From Xenoacremonium recifei (lineage: Eukaryota; Ascomycota; Sordariomycetes; Hypocreales; Nectriaceae): a stretch of 64,000 bases of DNA. The stretch covers positions 62,001 through 126,000 of the forward strand of contig WOFQ01000021.1 of assembly GCA_012184525.1 (NCBI GenBank), read 5' to 3'. The notes under the pieces are model-generated. The model worked only from the letters and a program-made list of their open reading frames with translations, ran no database searches and had not been told where the DNA came from. Positions 9,636-23,093 of this stretch are shown here, one piece after another (position 1 is the stretch's first letter; the number at the start of each line of letters is the position of its first letter). Position numbers and translations under genes: made by a program.

Positions 9636-12600
9636 GGCTTCCTGAGTATTTGTCGATGGCAGGAAGACAGCCGAAGGGGGGGATGGATGTAGCCCTAAGG
9701 CTTATGAGATACGGACGACGTCGGCAGGAGAAAGAGTCGGCATGTAAATCGATAGAAGAGGTAGCTCGACGGTCTAAGTGTGGGGGAGGAAGCTTGGAGA
9801 AGGAGGGAGCCTCAGGGGATAAGAGGTCGCGGCACCGAAGCCTAGGTGGCAAGGCAGAAACGGAATCGACTATTCGAAAAGGGGACGGGAAAGGGGGTCA
9901 AGCCGGCAAATCGATGTCGAGTGGCAGATGCAGTCGGTGAAGGCGGATATCCTAGAGATGGGCCAGACTGACACGGCGGTAGGTATCCGATGGGTGGCGC
10001 CGAGTGTCGGGGCAGCTGCAGGATCGAAGCACGAGAATGTCAGTGTCAGGAAGCACAAGGGCTTAGAGGGGTGGGGGAGTGTCTGAAGAGAGAAGATGCG
10101 AGTGTAACGACTGATGCTCGATCGGGAGAGGATAGCAGCCTGGAGGTGTTGGGAGTCGAAGAGAAGAGGAAAGTCGGGCGAGTTGCAGCCAGGGAAAGTT
10201 GACGTCGGGACGAGCGAGAGCGGGCGCGGTGGAGGATGGGGCGGGAAGAGGTGACTAACAGTCTAACACGGCGCGCGATGGCGGCGGCGGGCGTCGCAGA
10301 GCAGAGATACGAGCAGCGCGGTCTGGCGGATAAGGCGTGATGGATGGAGATTGGGTTATGCTTTGGATCGAGGCGGGCGGCAGTGTTGCTCGTTGCTGGG
10401 CTTGTAAGACGGGCGGGTGGTGAAGCAGTGCAAAGCGGTGCGAGCCAGAGCGGTGCAGACGCCGAAGCCCGAAAGGGTGGGTGTCGTCGAGCTCGAGGTA
10501 CGGGCTCGAGGTACAGTCCAGGACAGTGACGGCGAGACAGGAACGACGAGTCACGAAGGTTTCTGACTCGACGACAGGTCTCGTGGGAAGGCTGACCGAG
10601 GCGCGGACTAGCAGCGAAGCTGGCGGTGCCCCCGGACTGGGACTGGGCTTGCGGTATGGCAACGGGCGGCTGGACCAGCAGGCGAGGCGAGCCAACCTTG
10701 AAGTACCGGAGTGGGTGTCGTCACGATCAGCGAGACAGGCGGGCAGGGCAGCTTGAGCGCGGGCCTTCGGGGGAGGCGAGCAGATGGTTGACAGGGTCAC
10801 ACGTCTCGGAGTGCAGGGGGGGTGAGAAGGGCAGCAAAAGACTGAGAGAATGGAAGGGGATAATAAAGGATTGAAAGAACGATGAAAGAGTGCGAGTGTG
10901 TGTGTCATCAGAAGTGGGAGAAGATGCAGAGGGAGACGGAGATAGAAGAAGCCCAGATCAAGTGAGGATGGGGGGAGAACTGGCTGATTCCAAGAAGAAC
11001 GGAAGGGACGATAAGATGCAGCTGGAGCCCCAAAGGTCGCGGTACTTGGCGCTGCACTATCGTCAGTGAAGGCACGGGAGTACGGGGTACCTTGGACCAT
11101 GATGGAGCCCGGAGTCACCTGCTGGGAGGCACTGAGGCATAGTGCTCCGTCGGCCTGGATTAATAAGGTCGCAGCCGCTGCATTAGCACCTTCTTAGCGG
11201 TGCAGCAGCAATAGCAGCAGCAGCAGTCGCCGATAAGAAGGGCGATCGCCAGCAGAGACCCGCCAGAGAGAAGAGACAAGTGCGTGAGCACAGGTGAGCT
11301 GTCAAGGACCCTCGCCCGGAAGAGTTAGAGGCTGGTGCAGGCCTTCAGCAAGACTCAGACGCAAAGGTCGTCCTCTTCTAGAACCTCGACCGCGGATGTC
11401 ACTAGGGAACTACCGCCATTGCCCTCATGAAGGAGGGAGGGGATGGATCCAGATGCAGGGCCGTCGTTCGTTGGACGGTGACGGGAAAAGCCATGCAGTC
11501 AGTCAGCAGTCACAGTCACATTCACAGGCATCCGGACTCAGGATCATCATCCATTGTCCATCCATGGACAGCGGCCAGGGCAGGCTGGGAGATACCGAGA
11601 GACGTGCAGCCCGGCGCCGCAACGTCACTGGCTGGCCCGGGCCCTGATTCTGGCCCCCAGCGCCGCCCAGTCTGCCAGTCACCCGGCGGTTTTACGTACT
11701 GGCTATTCATGCTGGCGGCCCCAGGGGAGGGAGGGGGCAGCGCAGGATTCAAAGCAAAAGCAAGTGGCCACTGGGCGAGACCACGCGAACGCGGCCTCGT
11801 GATGCGTCTCCTGGCTGCTTTGAGCCTGAGGTGATGTATGTATGTGCTTGTCGTCAGCCCAGCCTGTGCCAGTTACTAGCACGGTACGTGCCTACGGTAA
11901 GGCGCGCGCCCACCTCATGGATGGAAGCCTCAGGACAGGACGCCCGACTCCACCGCTGTGAGCCCCCTGTAGCCACTGCTGTAGCCGCGCTAAGGCACAG
12001 CGTCCTGGGCACCTCAGTCCTGTGGGGGGTTGCCTTGCGCAGAGGAAATGGAAGGGTCCCTGTCCCGGGCGGGAGTCTCGGCGGGGTACCCTTCACCGTA
12101 TGCCTCGCGGTGCCTGATACTTGCACGCGACCTGGACCGGGTGTGAATCCACTCCCTCGCAGCATTAGCAGCAGTCGCAGCGCAGCACCGCTTCCCTCGG
12201 CTGTCGTGCGTGCGTGCACCTTATCGATGGATAAATCGTCCCTCACGACCTAATCCAGCCATGCTCATGAGCCACACGACCTCTCCAATCCAAAGGGCGA
12301 GTGGCCGGCCAACAAGAGGGAGGCAGGGCAAGATAAGGAACACGCTGCTGCGACACGTATGTACATACACTTGCCTACTCGGTCGTAGGTGAGCGAGCGA
12401 GCGCCGGCTGCAGTTGCTGAGTGAGGATGGATCGAGTGAGTGAGTGGCGCCTTGTGCGAATTTGTCAGAGAACGAGAGAGCGTGTGATGGATGATTCCCG
12501 CTCCATCATGGATGGCGAATCCCGTCCCGGCTGCGAATGCAAATGCAAATCACAAATGAACACCTCTGACCCAACGATGGCGTAAGCAAGCGACCGCTCC

Positions 12601-14998
12601 TCGAGCAACAAGGCACCATTATGACCCCGACTTTGCGAATGCCGGGCGACATGACATGACATGCTATGCTATGCTCAGCAAGGTTGTTTGTTGCCTCTCC
12701 TCCCCAACAGCACGAGGTGAGAGAGTCTCAGGGTCTCCTCCGTAAAGTATCGGGACTAGGACGCTTGTTGGGGGCCTGGATCTGATCTGGGTCAAGCAAA
12801 CAGCCCATGTCCTCGTCGCAGCAGCACCTCTTTGGGCCATCCGCAGCTATCGCCCATAGCGCGTGAATGATCGTCCTTCATGTTGATATGTTACATACAT
12901 ACATGCTATACATGCAAGCCGTGAATACACACACACTTTGAGAATGCCTTGACTCGAGCAACAAGGGCTCATGCAGGACTCCCTTTCTCCGCCTCTGCCT
13001 GAAGCGTCCCGCGGGACTTGCGCCTCGATTGGCTCGTGGCGGCCGTGATGGATCATCTCTCCTCGCTGGCTTGTCTCGACTTGCATGTCCCTGAACGACG
13101 CTTGGATGCCGGTTCGTCACTCGCCGGCCGGGATGCGCTGGCTGGCTGGGTTGCTTCCGTGCGCAGGCAGGCAGAAAGTGTACAAATCGACGCTCCTACG
13201 ACCGTCTGCCGAGAAGACCCCTGTCTCCATGCCGTGCCTCTTGGCTGCCAATCCAACCCTGCCGCTTGCTGGCCTCCGGACAGAGTCACCGAGTCGGACT
13301 TGGCGATCGTCGCTGTTTGTTGCTGAGCATGTCCGTCCATCTCCAGGCACCATCCCCCCCACGCCGCATGTCGATGTTGCAATGAGTGACCGTCTGGCCT
13401 CACTTTTCCCAGGTAGTCAGACACTCACTCTTGACTCAAACACTCCTCTCGAGAATACAAATCCCTGCCTCTTGATTCCTCTTACACGAACCCCGGGGAG
13501 TCGGCCCCATCACCTGATAATCGGAACGACCCTCCTCGTCCTGCAAACGCCCGCCAGATGGCCCTGTCTGGCTGGCTGGCTGGCAGATGTACATACTGTA
13601 CGTTGCAAATGCCTCCGTCCATGAAACGACCTCATCCCATCTCCTCCTCTGTGCTAATGCGGTTGCTTCCGGCCAGCCCTGAACATCCGATTCCCTCGTC
13701 TGCCCTTCTCGTTCTCGGGAATCGTCCGTCCACAACCCCAATCCCATGATCCCCTCCATCATCACCACCATCAGCCATCCCGCGCGTGGGGTTCCCAGCC
13801 GAAGCACCTGCTTTCGTGTTCGCTATCCTGCACTTTGCCGTGTCTCCTCTGCTTTGCTTTGCTATCCCAGGCCTGATCTGACATGGCATCTGACGGCTCC
13901 TCCGCCCCCGCGCGCAACAGCGATTCCCATCACTGCATGCATCCGCCTTGCATTACCCGGCCTGCGAGGGCCGTTTCATTGCCCTTCTCAGCCAAGCCTC
14001 TCGGGCGCGTCATGGGAGATCGCCCTTTTCGTACCTCGTAGCTCCAGCCAATCCGCTGCCATGTCGGTCCAGCGCTAGATGCAACCTCGAGCCAGCGCAT
14101 CATCCCAACCAAGTGCGTCTTCCGATATCGTTACGACTCAATCAACCTGATCTAGGCTCGATTGATGCTCTGCAACACTTCAATGGCCTTCCACCCAAGT
14201 CAATGATTCAAGCGTGTTCGTTGAGGTCCATTCTGCTATACGAGGCTCGAATTGGCCCAATCTGAGACACTTCGTGAAATCGCACCAAATCCATCACCAA
14301 ACCTCCACCATCCATGCCGTGATTTCTCGTCATCAAGACATCGCGCTTCAACATCACGTCAACTATGCTTCTAATTGGGCTTGCCTCACCATGCCACTGC
14401 GTTGCGCAATCCTCTCAGCCGTACTCTGAAAGACGTCGCACCCATTCCTGTCCTGCCCCGGGTTTTGCTAGCCGATTAAGCTTCCTTTTCCAACGAAACG
14501 CTATGACATGTCATGGAGCTGTAAGTTCTTGCGCAACGTCGATCAAAGTCCATCACACAAGCGTTATCGTAGGAGTTACATTTCTGTGCCTTTCCCATAA
14601 TCAACAGCCACCAAATACGGACTTCACCTTCGCCTGTTCTGGCCAGATCAATCAAATGGGACCCGTCAACTTTTCTCTATTTTTGTTACTCAGGACTAAT
14701 CCCGTGGTATCTTATGACTATCTGATGTCCATAGTCCCCCCAAATCCTAAGACTCCAGAGCATATCTGCTCATGCACCGCCCTGGTTGGTATCTATCATG
14801 TCTCATTCTCGTTCATGATTCCGATAGTCGCGCCAGGTGGCTTCTCGTTGTCCCAAAAGGAAACGCTCAAAAGGCAAAGTAGATTGTGACTTTCAAACAG
14901 ACCCAAATCCCATGCTGTGTTTCCGGAGCTCGCGCTCAGACCCATCTGGTTTGGTTCGGTCGTACAATTTTGTTTTGTTTTGTGTGGCCTCGTTGCAC
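9636..14998. other. 5.4-kb gene-free region upstream of atg1
   Basis: No gene supported on either strand. ORFs here (largest 287 aa, minus, 10255-11118) are Pro/Ser/Arg-rich and compositionally biased, with no motif. The near half is purine-rich on the plus strand, so CT-rich on the atg1 sense strand, as fungal 5' leaders and promoters often are. Simple repeats occur: CAG-type near 11202-11227, ACAT near 12893-12905 and TGGC near 13565-13581. It probably holds the atg1 promoter and leader, the 3' flank of ornithine aminotransferase, and possibly an unannotated non-coding transcript. Confidence 0.5.
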
Positions 14999-16393
14999 TT
15001 AGTGTCCCTTGGACTTCTCGACACTGGGCAGCTCCTTGATCGCCTCGGCAATAATGCTCAGTCCCTTCCTCAGCTCCGTCTCGGTGATGACCAGAGGGGG
15101 CGCGAAGCGGATAATGTCGCCATGCGTAGGCTTGGCCAGAAGTCCCTTGCTCTTGAGGAGCAGGCAGAGGTCCCAGGCGGTGCGGCCGTTGGCAGCCTCC
15201 TCGTCGATGACCACGGCGTTCAGAAGACCCTTGCCGCGAATAATCTTGAGGATCGGGCTGTTGAGTGCCTTGAGTCCATCTCGGAAGATGTTGCCAAGCT
15301 TCTCAGCCTTGGCCGTCAAGTCTTCCTCCTCCATAATCTCGAGAGCTCGGATCGACACGGCGCATCCAAGAGGGTTACCACCGTAGGTCGAGCCGTGGGT
15401 GCCGGGTTCGACGACGAGCATAACCTCCTTCCTGCTCAACACGCAGCTCACGGGGTACATGCCACCTGAGATGGCCTTTCCGAGCGTCACCATGTCGGGC
15501 TTGATGCCTGCCCACTGAGAGCAGAGCATGCGGCCAGTTCGACCAATACCGGTCTGGATCTCATCGCAGATGAAGAGGACGTTGTGCTTCTTGCAGAGCT
15601 CTTGAACCTTGAAGAGGTAGTCCTCGTCAGGAACCACCACACCAGCCTCGCCTTGGATGGGCTCGCAAATGAAGGCCGCAGTCTCCTTGCCATGAGCCTC
15701 GAGGGCCTCCTCGAGATCGCCGATGTTGTTGTAGCGGATCGCCTTGCCAGTGGTAGGGTTGATGGCACCCAGGTTGGGGACGTAAGGACCATAGTTCTCC
15801 TTCGATTCGGGGTCCATGGAGAGGGTAATGGCGGTCATCTGATTGAAGCATCAAGGTCAGCAAGCCGCGCGAAGAAGCATTGGGGTCTAATTGGAACTCA
15901 CAGTTCGACCGTGGAAGTTGTCCGCCGCCGCAAAAATCAGAGCCTTGTCCTGAGGAATGCCCTTGACCTTGTACGCCCACTTGCGGGCAATCTTGATGGC
16001 CGTCTCGACTGCCTCAGCACCCGTGCACATGGGCAGCACCATGTCGTATCCAAAGACCTGCTGAACCTTCTCTGCCCACTTGGGGAAGACGTCGTTGTAG
16101 AAGGCACGAGAGCTCAGGGTTAGACGGCTGGCCTGCTCGGTCAGCGCCTTGACGAGCTCGGGGTGGCAGTGGCCTTGGTTGACGGCGCTGTAGGCGGAGA
16201 GGAAGTCCATGTACTGGTTGCCCTCGGGGTCCCAGACGTTAATGCCCTGAGCGCGGGCGAAAACAACCGGGAGGGGGCTGTAGTTGTGCGCGGCGTACTC
16301 GTGCTCGGCGGCCATGGCGGCCGGTGTCGAGGCAGCATGGAATCGTGAGGCCGAGACGTCGTTGCCCGACGAGACATCAGCGTGAGGGGCCAT
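14999..16393 (-). CDS. CAR2: Ornithine aminotransferase (ornithine--oxo-acid transaminase)
   Basis: PLP enzyme of arginine catabolism. It moves the delta-amino group of ornithine to 2-oxoglutarate, giving glutamate semialdehyde and glutamate. Two exons (15902-16393, 15839 side 14999-15838) with a 63-nt intron between FHGRT and MTAIT give 443 aa, the usual length. Marks: TGAEAVETA (PLP phosphate contact), NFHGRT, ICDEIQTG (Asp contacting the PLP ring), TLGKAISGG (Schiff-base lysine), THGSTYGGNPL and RGKGLLNAV. No mitochondrial leader is obvious, consistent with the cytosolic enzyme of fungi. Divergent from GPI10 with about 1.45 kb between. In fungi this gene is typically arginine-inducible; the sequence alone does not show it. 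Confidence 0.95.
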
Positions 16394-17843
16394 GATTGCG
16401 GTGGTGGTGAGGGGTTCTCGTCGACGTGGAGGTGGTGGGTTTACGGTCGAAGATTGAGAGACCAGGAAGATCTCTTATCGGCAAACGAGCAAACAAAACG
16501 GTGTATCGGACGGAGCTGGAAACGTCCGCAGGATTCTGAGTGAGGGGCTGAATGCCAGAGAAGTAGATAAGGAAAAGCAAGTCTCTCGCAAAGCTCTTGG
16601 AGTGACTGGGTGATGAATTGGAGAGGTTGAGGAAGCAAAGAGTAAAAATCCTCGAGGGAGAGAGTGGGAGCGGACTCGGTCTTTTATTAGGTTCAGGACG
16701 AAGACAGCGTTGCTGAGCTAGGCGGTGGCGGGATCCGGGAGAGGGAGAGAAGAGTCGACTCGCGCGCGGTGAGCCTGGCGCCGGAAGCAGGATGACACGA
16801 TGTCATTGCAGAATCAGGCCGGCTTCTCGCGGCGCAGTTAGGTAATTGGTACTGCAGGACAAAGGGTCGATATCTCTTGCTCCTGGAGCCTCCTCGACGA
16901 CACTATACCCCTAAGTGCAAGTGTGAGCGAGCGAGCGGGCGAGGAGGGTGGAGGGGCCCTGGCGACTGGCAGCAAACGACTCCGTGATCCGGACTGGTTG
17001 GTCTCGAGCTTGGCGCGGGGAGCCGCTGGAAGCCGCTTGGCCTGGATTCAAGGAAGATGCAAGAGCAGCGTTGGCGATGGGCGACGTTGGGGTTTTATCA
17101 CGGCTTGGGGCTCCTTCCCCGGATTTCGCTCTGATGCCCTGGGCTGCGACTTCCCGCTGCTCGCCAGCAACGACGTAACTGAGCTACCTCATTTGGTTAC
17201 CGTCTCTGGGCACTGGGGGGGCAGCCTTAATCTGGGGCTGGTGAGGGGACGGGGAGGGGCCAATGAAGAGACCCCTATTAGTATGAGAGGCCTTGCCGTT
17301 CACCTGCTCTACATCTTCAACCTCCGGGGGGGCGTAACTGCTCGTCGACAGCTTCCCTCTAACGCTGCTAGGTGTATCTGGCCGGCCGTGGATGCGAGCG
17401 CTCCATCGCTGCTGCTCCAGCTACTGCCGATGCTGGCCTCCCCGCCGAAACCGGCCGGATCTCGAAGTGTGGCTCGGTACCGGATGGGGGCTGACGGCGG
17501 ACCTCCGGATCCTGCACCGTCGCACATCCCGTACGATGCGGCCGCTACACCACGCCGCAGATTACGTAGCGAGGCATGATTCGACGTCTAGAATCTCTCG
17601 AATAGATTGAAGTCCAACGTGCCCAGCAGAGCCGCCCACTGACCGCCTGCTAACACCGGCATTAGCCACTCAGGCTTCTGGTGGGGCCTGCAGCCTCGGG
17701 ATGTGGCGCTGCACGTCAAGCCCATTTAGGGCAATAAACGGGCGGCCAATCAGCGGCTAAGCTCCTGAGTCGGAGGTGTGCTATTGCTGGCCTCTTGGAG
17801 CTCTGTTAGAGACCATCGCCAACTCCATGAGGACGCTTCCATC
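16394..17843. other. Intergenic region between divergent CAR2 and GPI10
   Basis: No supported gene. A 218-aa plus ORF (16923-17579) is GC-driven, with no domain and no homology-like motif. It should contain both promoters. A GAGC-type short repeat sits near 16925-16942. Confidence 0.55.
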
Positions 17844-19887
17844 ATGGCTCCTCCGTCCTCACAAAAGCCGTTGTCTATGCCCACGGCTGAGGAGATCAAG
17901 GATGAAGTGAGAAACAGGCGCAACCGGCCGGTCTTTTTCCGCCATATTTTCGTCATCCGCCTCATCAATGCTTGGTTGCTGGCCACCTTCTTCCAGCCAG
18001 ACGAGTACTTCCAAGCCCTCGAGCCAGCATGGAACCTGGCGTTTGGATCTGGAACCGGCGCTTGGATGACTTGGGTATGTTTGGCTTTCTTCTTTACCTT
18101 ATATCTTACTATGCCTAGCTTGATACTGCTCTCCTTCCTCTTCAAACGGTCTCTCCAGACTATCAGCCCCCCTTTAATTGAGCCTCAACTCAAAACCAAC
18201 ATCAACACTAAACAATTAGACTAACGCCTTGACAGGAATGGCAGCATCAGCTCCGCTCATCGCTACATCCTGCTCTCTTCTCGACCGCCTATTTTATTGC
18301 CAAAGCCCTCTCTAAGCTATTGCCTGAGGCGAAAATCCTCCGGGCCCAGCTCTTGCTCGGTGCCCCAAAGGCTCTCCAAGCCTTGATTGCTGCTCTTGGA
18401 GACTGGTACACCTGGCAGCTTGCCGTGACCATATATGGGCCTAACAGCAATGTATCATTCTTCGCAGTAAGTGGTCGTCAAAGCCTCACGTTGAAATGCA
18501 GCTCTGACAATGTCTTCAGCTATTCCTCCAGCTCTTCAGCCCCTGGCAATGGTATTGCTCAACACGTACCTTTTCCAACTCCCTGGAGATGACACTCACT
18601 GTAATGGCATTATACTATTTCCCATGGCCGCTTCTTGGGGCCGCGTCGACGGCAAAGGAGAACCCAAAGCCTCGCTCGCCCATCCAGAGCCTCTGGTCCC
18701 TCCGTGCATCTCTCATACTCGCTGCGCTGGCCGTCATCCTACGTCCAACCAATGTTTTTATTTGGGGTACTGTCGTCTTTATCACCTTCACCAGACTCAC
18801 TCTCCAGGGACCCTCACCTCTCACTCTGTCCACAGTCCTTGTGCTCTTGCGGGAGGGCATCCTCTGCGGCTCCCTTGTCCTCGCCATCTCGCTCACATCT
18901 GATCGCCTTTACTTCGGCTTCTGGACGTTCCCGCAGTACAAGTGGCTCTTTTTCAACGTCTCCCAGTCTCTCGCCGTCTTCTACGGCCGAAATCCCTGGC
19001 ACTACTACCTCCTCCAGGGACTCCCACTGCTCTGCACCACGAGCCTCCCGTTTGCTGTCCAAGCGCTGTATAAGCCTTCGGGCACAACCGTCGACCAGGT
19101 CAACATTTTGAAGACACTTTCTTATACCGTGTTCACTAGTGTCGGCGTTTTGAGCCTCATCTCCCACAAGGAGGTCCGATTCATCTATCCTCTGTTACCA
19201 ATGCTCAACACCCTTGCAGCCCCGTTTGCCGCATCATTCTTCAGTACGATGGCTCCCGGGACGAAGGCGAAAGGCACGACTCGCCCTCGCCTCCGACATA
19301 AACCCTACCTCCTCCTCGCACTCAGCCTCAACCTCCTGCTCTGCAGTTTCCTCACCTTCCTCCACCAGCCCGCGCCTCTCACCGTCCTCGCCTACCTACG
19401 CTCCGAGTTCGAGCGCACTCATCCGTCTTCCCTCGCCCTCGAGCCTCCCTCTACGCCTAGCGAGCTCTTCGCTCTCTTCCTAACTCCTTGCCACTCCACC
19501 CCCTGGCGCTCTCACTTGATTTACCCCTCCATGCGTGCCTATGCCCTCTCCTGCGAGCCCCCACTGCATACCGCACCCGGCTCTGCTGAGCGAGCCTCTT
19601 ACCGTGACGAGGCCGACCGCTTCTACGACGATCCACTGCGCTTCCTGGGTGATGAGCTTTTTGCCCCCGGAAACGTGCCCGTGCCTCGCTACATCGTTGG
19701 GTTTGAGGGCATCGAGCCGGTGTTGAACGAATTCCTCGACACACCAGAGGGCCGTGGGCTAGGGATCAAGCTGCGAAAAGTGTGGGCAGGATTCAATGGC
19801 TTCTTTAACGAGGATTGGAGACGTGCGGGTAAAATGGTTGTGTGGGATACTGGGGTGTACGAGAATCCTCCGGCTGTAAAGATATAA
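17844..19887 (+). CDS. GPI10: GPI mannosyltransferase 3 (Gpi10/PIG-B)
   Basis: ER-membrane GT22-family alpha-1,2-mannosyltransferase that adds the third mannose to the GPI-anchor precursor, using dolichol-phosphate mannose. Exons 17844-18074, 18236-18466, 18520-19887 give 609 aa. Marks: QPDEYFQALEP near residue 50 (the family PDE loop), EWQHQLRSSLHP directly after intron 1 and FSPWQWY after intron 2. Many hydrophobic segments follow, with HKEVRFIYPLLP in the second half. The start chosen is the ATG before APPSSQK; an in-frame ATG 66 nt upstream (17778) is possible but less likely. Convergent with the RhoGAP gene. Confidence 0.93.
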
Positions 19888-20274
19888 TTTAGGCCAAGAT
19901 GTACGATACGGGCTATCAAGCTTTATGGAATACTTGGATAGCAACTAAAGTTGCACCTCACAGCATATGTCCCTAACAGGGGCTTTGTGATCAAGCGTGA
20001 CAATCCATCTTTTAAGATCCAGACTCCCAAATCATAGTGGTAAATCCTCCCAACCCGCTTGAAATGAAATGGCTTTCCAGGACGACCGTACATTACACAC
20101 GCGTAATCGGGATATAAATGGGAGGGTAAGCTAAACAAACAAATCATCACCGTCGCTCGCGTTCCATCGTCTTTCCAGATCCCCAATCTCCAAAGACACC
20201 ATGACTCCACTGCCCCTTCTTGACAGTACTTCAATCCAAACAGACTCAGACAGTTCAACTCCAAAACCACTTCA
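19888..20274. other. Convergent 3' intergenic region (GPI10 / RhoGAP)
   Basis: Shared 3' flank of two converging genes. I see nothing beyond untranslated and termination sequence. Confidence 0.5.
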
Positions 20275-23093
20275 CTACGCCTGCTCTGAAGATGCCGCCT
20301 TTGGAGGCTCAGTAGTAGATGCTGGCTGAGCCAGTTCAGGACTTGAATCTTGTGGTGTCTGTTGCTCAGGCTGTGCTTGAGCAGCGGCGGGCTGCTGGGG
20401 TGGTTCCTGGGTGGGAGACGATGGTTTCTCAGAGACCACCGACGGCTGCACCTGCGGTTCCTGAGGGGGTTGCGATTGTGGTTGAGATGGCGGTTGCAGC
20501 TGTGTTGCTAGCACAGGAACCGTGACAGGAGCTGCTGTGGGAATTGGAACGGGTGCCGTGGGCACAACGGCAGGTTGTGTCGGGACCGGCACTTGCTTCT
20601 CAGGTTCCTTGGGCTGATCGCGTTTTATATCCAGACTCTTCCCCCGGGGTAGGAAAGTAGCACTCAGTGAATGGTGATCCGTCGCTGGTGGTGACTTATT
20701 CCTCCTTTGCTCGGCGTTCTCCTTGGCTTCACGGTACTTATTCCGAATCCAGCCAATGGGTCCCTTCGATTCATCCCGGTTCTCCTTACTCGAGTCGAAG
20801 CTTCCATGCCCTTGGGGCTCCGTGCCGACCATCGTCGGTTCCGAGCTTTCGCTCTTCCGTGGTCGTTGGATAGAACTGCCAATAGAGACAGTGCTCACGT
20901 CTGCGTTGTCATTGGAACCGATGACCATCCGAGGCGATGTCACGCCGGCAGGGTTCGGAGACGCTCCGTTATCTGCCTTGTTGCTCCTCGACAGTCTCCA
21001 TCTTCGCTTCTTTTCCTTCTCGGCTTGATCCGTGGTGGTTATTGACTGTTCCTCCACGAATTGGTCCATATCAGAGCCCTCATTGAAAGAAGAATGCAAG
21101 GACGTCGGTGGGGACTTTTTCGTCTTCAAGGTTTGATCAGGGTGAAGACTGTTAGAGGATGACACCTGAGACGCCCTGGGAGTGATATCAGATGACACAT
21201 CGCCTTGGTGAGGGTTTGCGACAGCGGCCAGGGGTAGTTGGCGATCCTGGAGTTTCTCCTCTTGTTGGTGTTCAGGATGCTCCTTAATAGTTTCCTCTGC
21301 CAAAGTCGATGTTGGTAGATTGCCCTCCATAACAGGGTGAGTCTGCTCCATCGGGTTGGCAACCTCATAACTGGGTGAGACAGCATTGGGCTGGTGGAAG
21401 GACGCGTTTGAGCTGTGAGCACTGGGATTCAAACTTCCAGGTATCCTCTTCTTCTTCAGCTTATTCGGCTGCCGCTTGTCGCCTGTATCTGAGGAGCCCC
21501 TCTGAAATAGGTTCTGAAGGTTGCGATCCTTAGATGGCGTCGATGGGGCGGAGGTCTCCTGGGGTACATCCAGCAGCCGCTCAGAGCTCCGGCCGGCCGG
21601 TGAGGGTGAACATTGTGTAGGCGACAGATGCTGGGTTCCCACGCCTGCGGCGAGCGTCAGCTTCTCTGACTGGTCTTCATCCGTTGTTCGCAACTGAGTG
21701 AGAGGTTCAAGGTGCACCGGCGACCTGGGACTAGAGCCATCGTGCTTTTGAAACCGACCCCCAGTCAGTGCCGGCGACTTCTTGGGCGGTACAGTGTTAC
21801 TTCGGGCCAAGCCTCCAGTTGGGGTCGCGGTAAGTGCAGGGCTGTTGGGAGTACTGCTGCCCTCATGCCTCGAGTTTCGCGATGACACAGACCGGTTTCG
21901 ACGGATCTGACCGTCTCTCCTCACGCTCTCAGCGCCTGCGCTGGCATTTGAGGCCGACCGGCCAAGACCAGACTTCCGGCTTGGATTCGGGGTGACCGGT
22001 CCGCTGGTTCCGCCGGATTGAACCTCCTTCATGGTCTTCTCGTCAGCAGCGGTGCCCTGCATGCCAATGAGGAAGTGGTCCTGGTTCTCAATGAGGAAGA
22101 TGATGACGCATTGATTGAGGCGATACTCCTCGGGAGCCATCGCATGGTTCGGGTGAGAAAGCATCCCAGGCTGAAAGATAGCGGCAAGGTTCTGAGAGTT
22201 CATGCGATTCTCATCGGATTTGGCGGCGAAGACAGCGAGCAGATCCAGGATGTACAGGAGCAGCTGCCTGTTAAGCGGCGGAAGCTCCGTGATGAGTTGT
22301 TGATACTTGCGGATTGCTGCCGCTTCATTGAAGTTTTCGACGAACTGTGGCCCCTCAGCGTCGCCCACGGCCTGCTTGGTGGCGCCTCGGAGGGGATCGC
22401 GAAACCTCTCGTAGAGATCTAGAGGGACTACGGGTTCAGGTAGGTCGTTCAGATATCTGCGCAAAACGTTTGCGGCATCGTGTACCGTGTATCCGTCCCA
22501 AACGAGCCCTTTGCCGTATCGATCGGGGGAGTCGAAGATTGTCTTGAGCTCCTTTATCCTTTTCTCAGAACCGCTTAGTCGGAAGATGCCTTCAACACTC
22601 GTGGCTACGAAAGTTAGCGAGCTCATGGATAGCTTGAATGTTCGCTCCACGTACCTCTCTCCTTGAGAAAGACACCACACTTCGCAACTACTATTGGAAC
22701 ATATCCGTAAATATAGCTTTGACCTTTTTCGTCGATGAGCGAGATCGCTACGTTTGCGTATGTTATGCTTTGGCGGAGGGGAACACCGAAAATGCCTTGT
22801 GGACGCGACTCTGACACAACTAGTTAGCAAAGACCCGACATCGAATGGAGTAGCTCAAATTCGGTAACGAAAGTTACCGCTGATGGCCACTGGCCAACAA
22901 GGCGCGCAGAAACGTGCGTCGTGCGGAGGACATGAGAAGGGCGGAGCGTACCAGGAGTGTCTTGGTGTTTTGAAGGGAGCTTGAAGCCTTTCCACCACGA
23001 CTTTAAGTCGCGCTTGCTCGGAGGCGACGCAGCGCTGTTGATTTGCATTTGGCCACCAGCGGACTGGTTTGCGTTTGGAGCGGCGGACGTCAT
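20275..23093 (-). CDS. Rho GTPase-activating protein (Sac7/Bag7-like)
   Basis: RhoGAP that speeds GTP hydrolysis by Rho-type GTPases, so likely acting in cell-wall and actin control. Exons 22952-23093, 22655-22810, 20275-22604 give 875 aa. The N-terminus is short, with KSWWKGFKLP. The GAP domain spans about residues 50-260: IFGVPLRQS, EGIFRLSGS with the arginine finger, NVLRRYLNDLPEPVVP, and the MNSQNLAAIFQP helix. About 600 residues of Ser/Pro/Gln-rich, low-complexity tail follow, including NRSVSSRNSR and a terminal PQ repeat. Both introns (141 and 50 nt) are forced by frame and domain continuity. Placement with Sac7 is by domain position near the N-terminus and is less sure than the GAP call. 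Confidence 0.92.

Noticed and set aside
10255..11118. 287-aa minus ORF upstream of atg1
   Set aside because: Pro/Ser/Arg/Leu low complexity, no motif, GC-driven; more likely leader or promoter sequence. RNA data could change this.
14837..16123. 210- and 179-aa plus ORFs antisense to ornithine aminotransferase
   Set aside because: Shadow frames of a clear, spliced minus-strand gene.
16923..17579. 218-aa plus ORF between CAR2 and GPI10
   Set aside because: No good start context, no domain, overlapping ORFs on both strands of equal quality.
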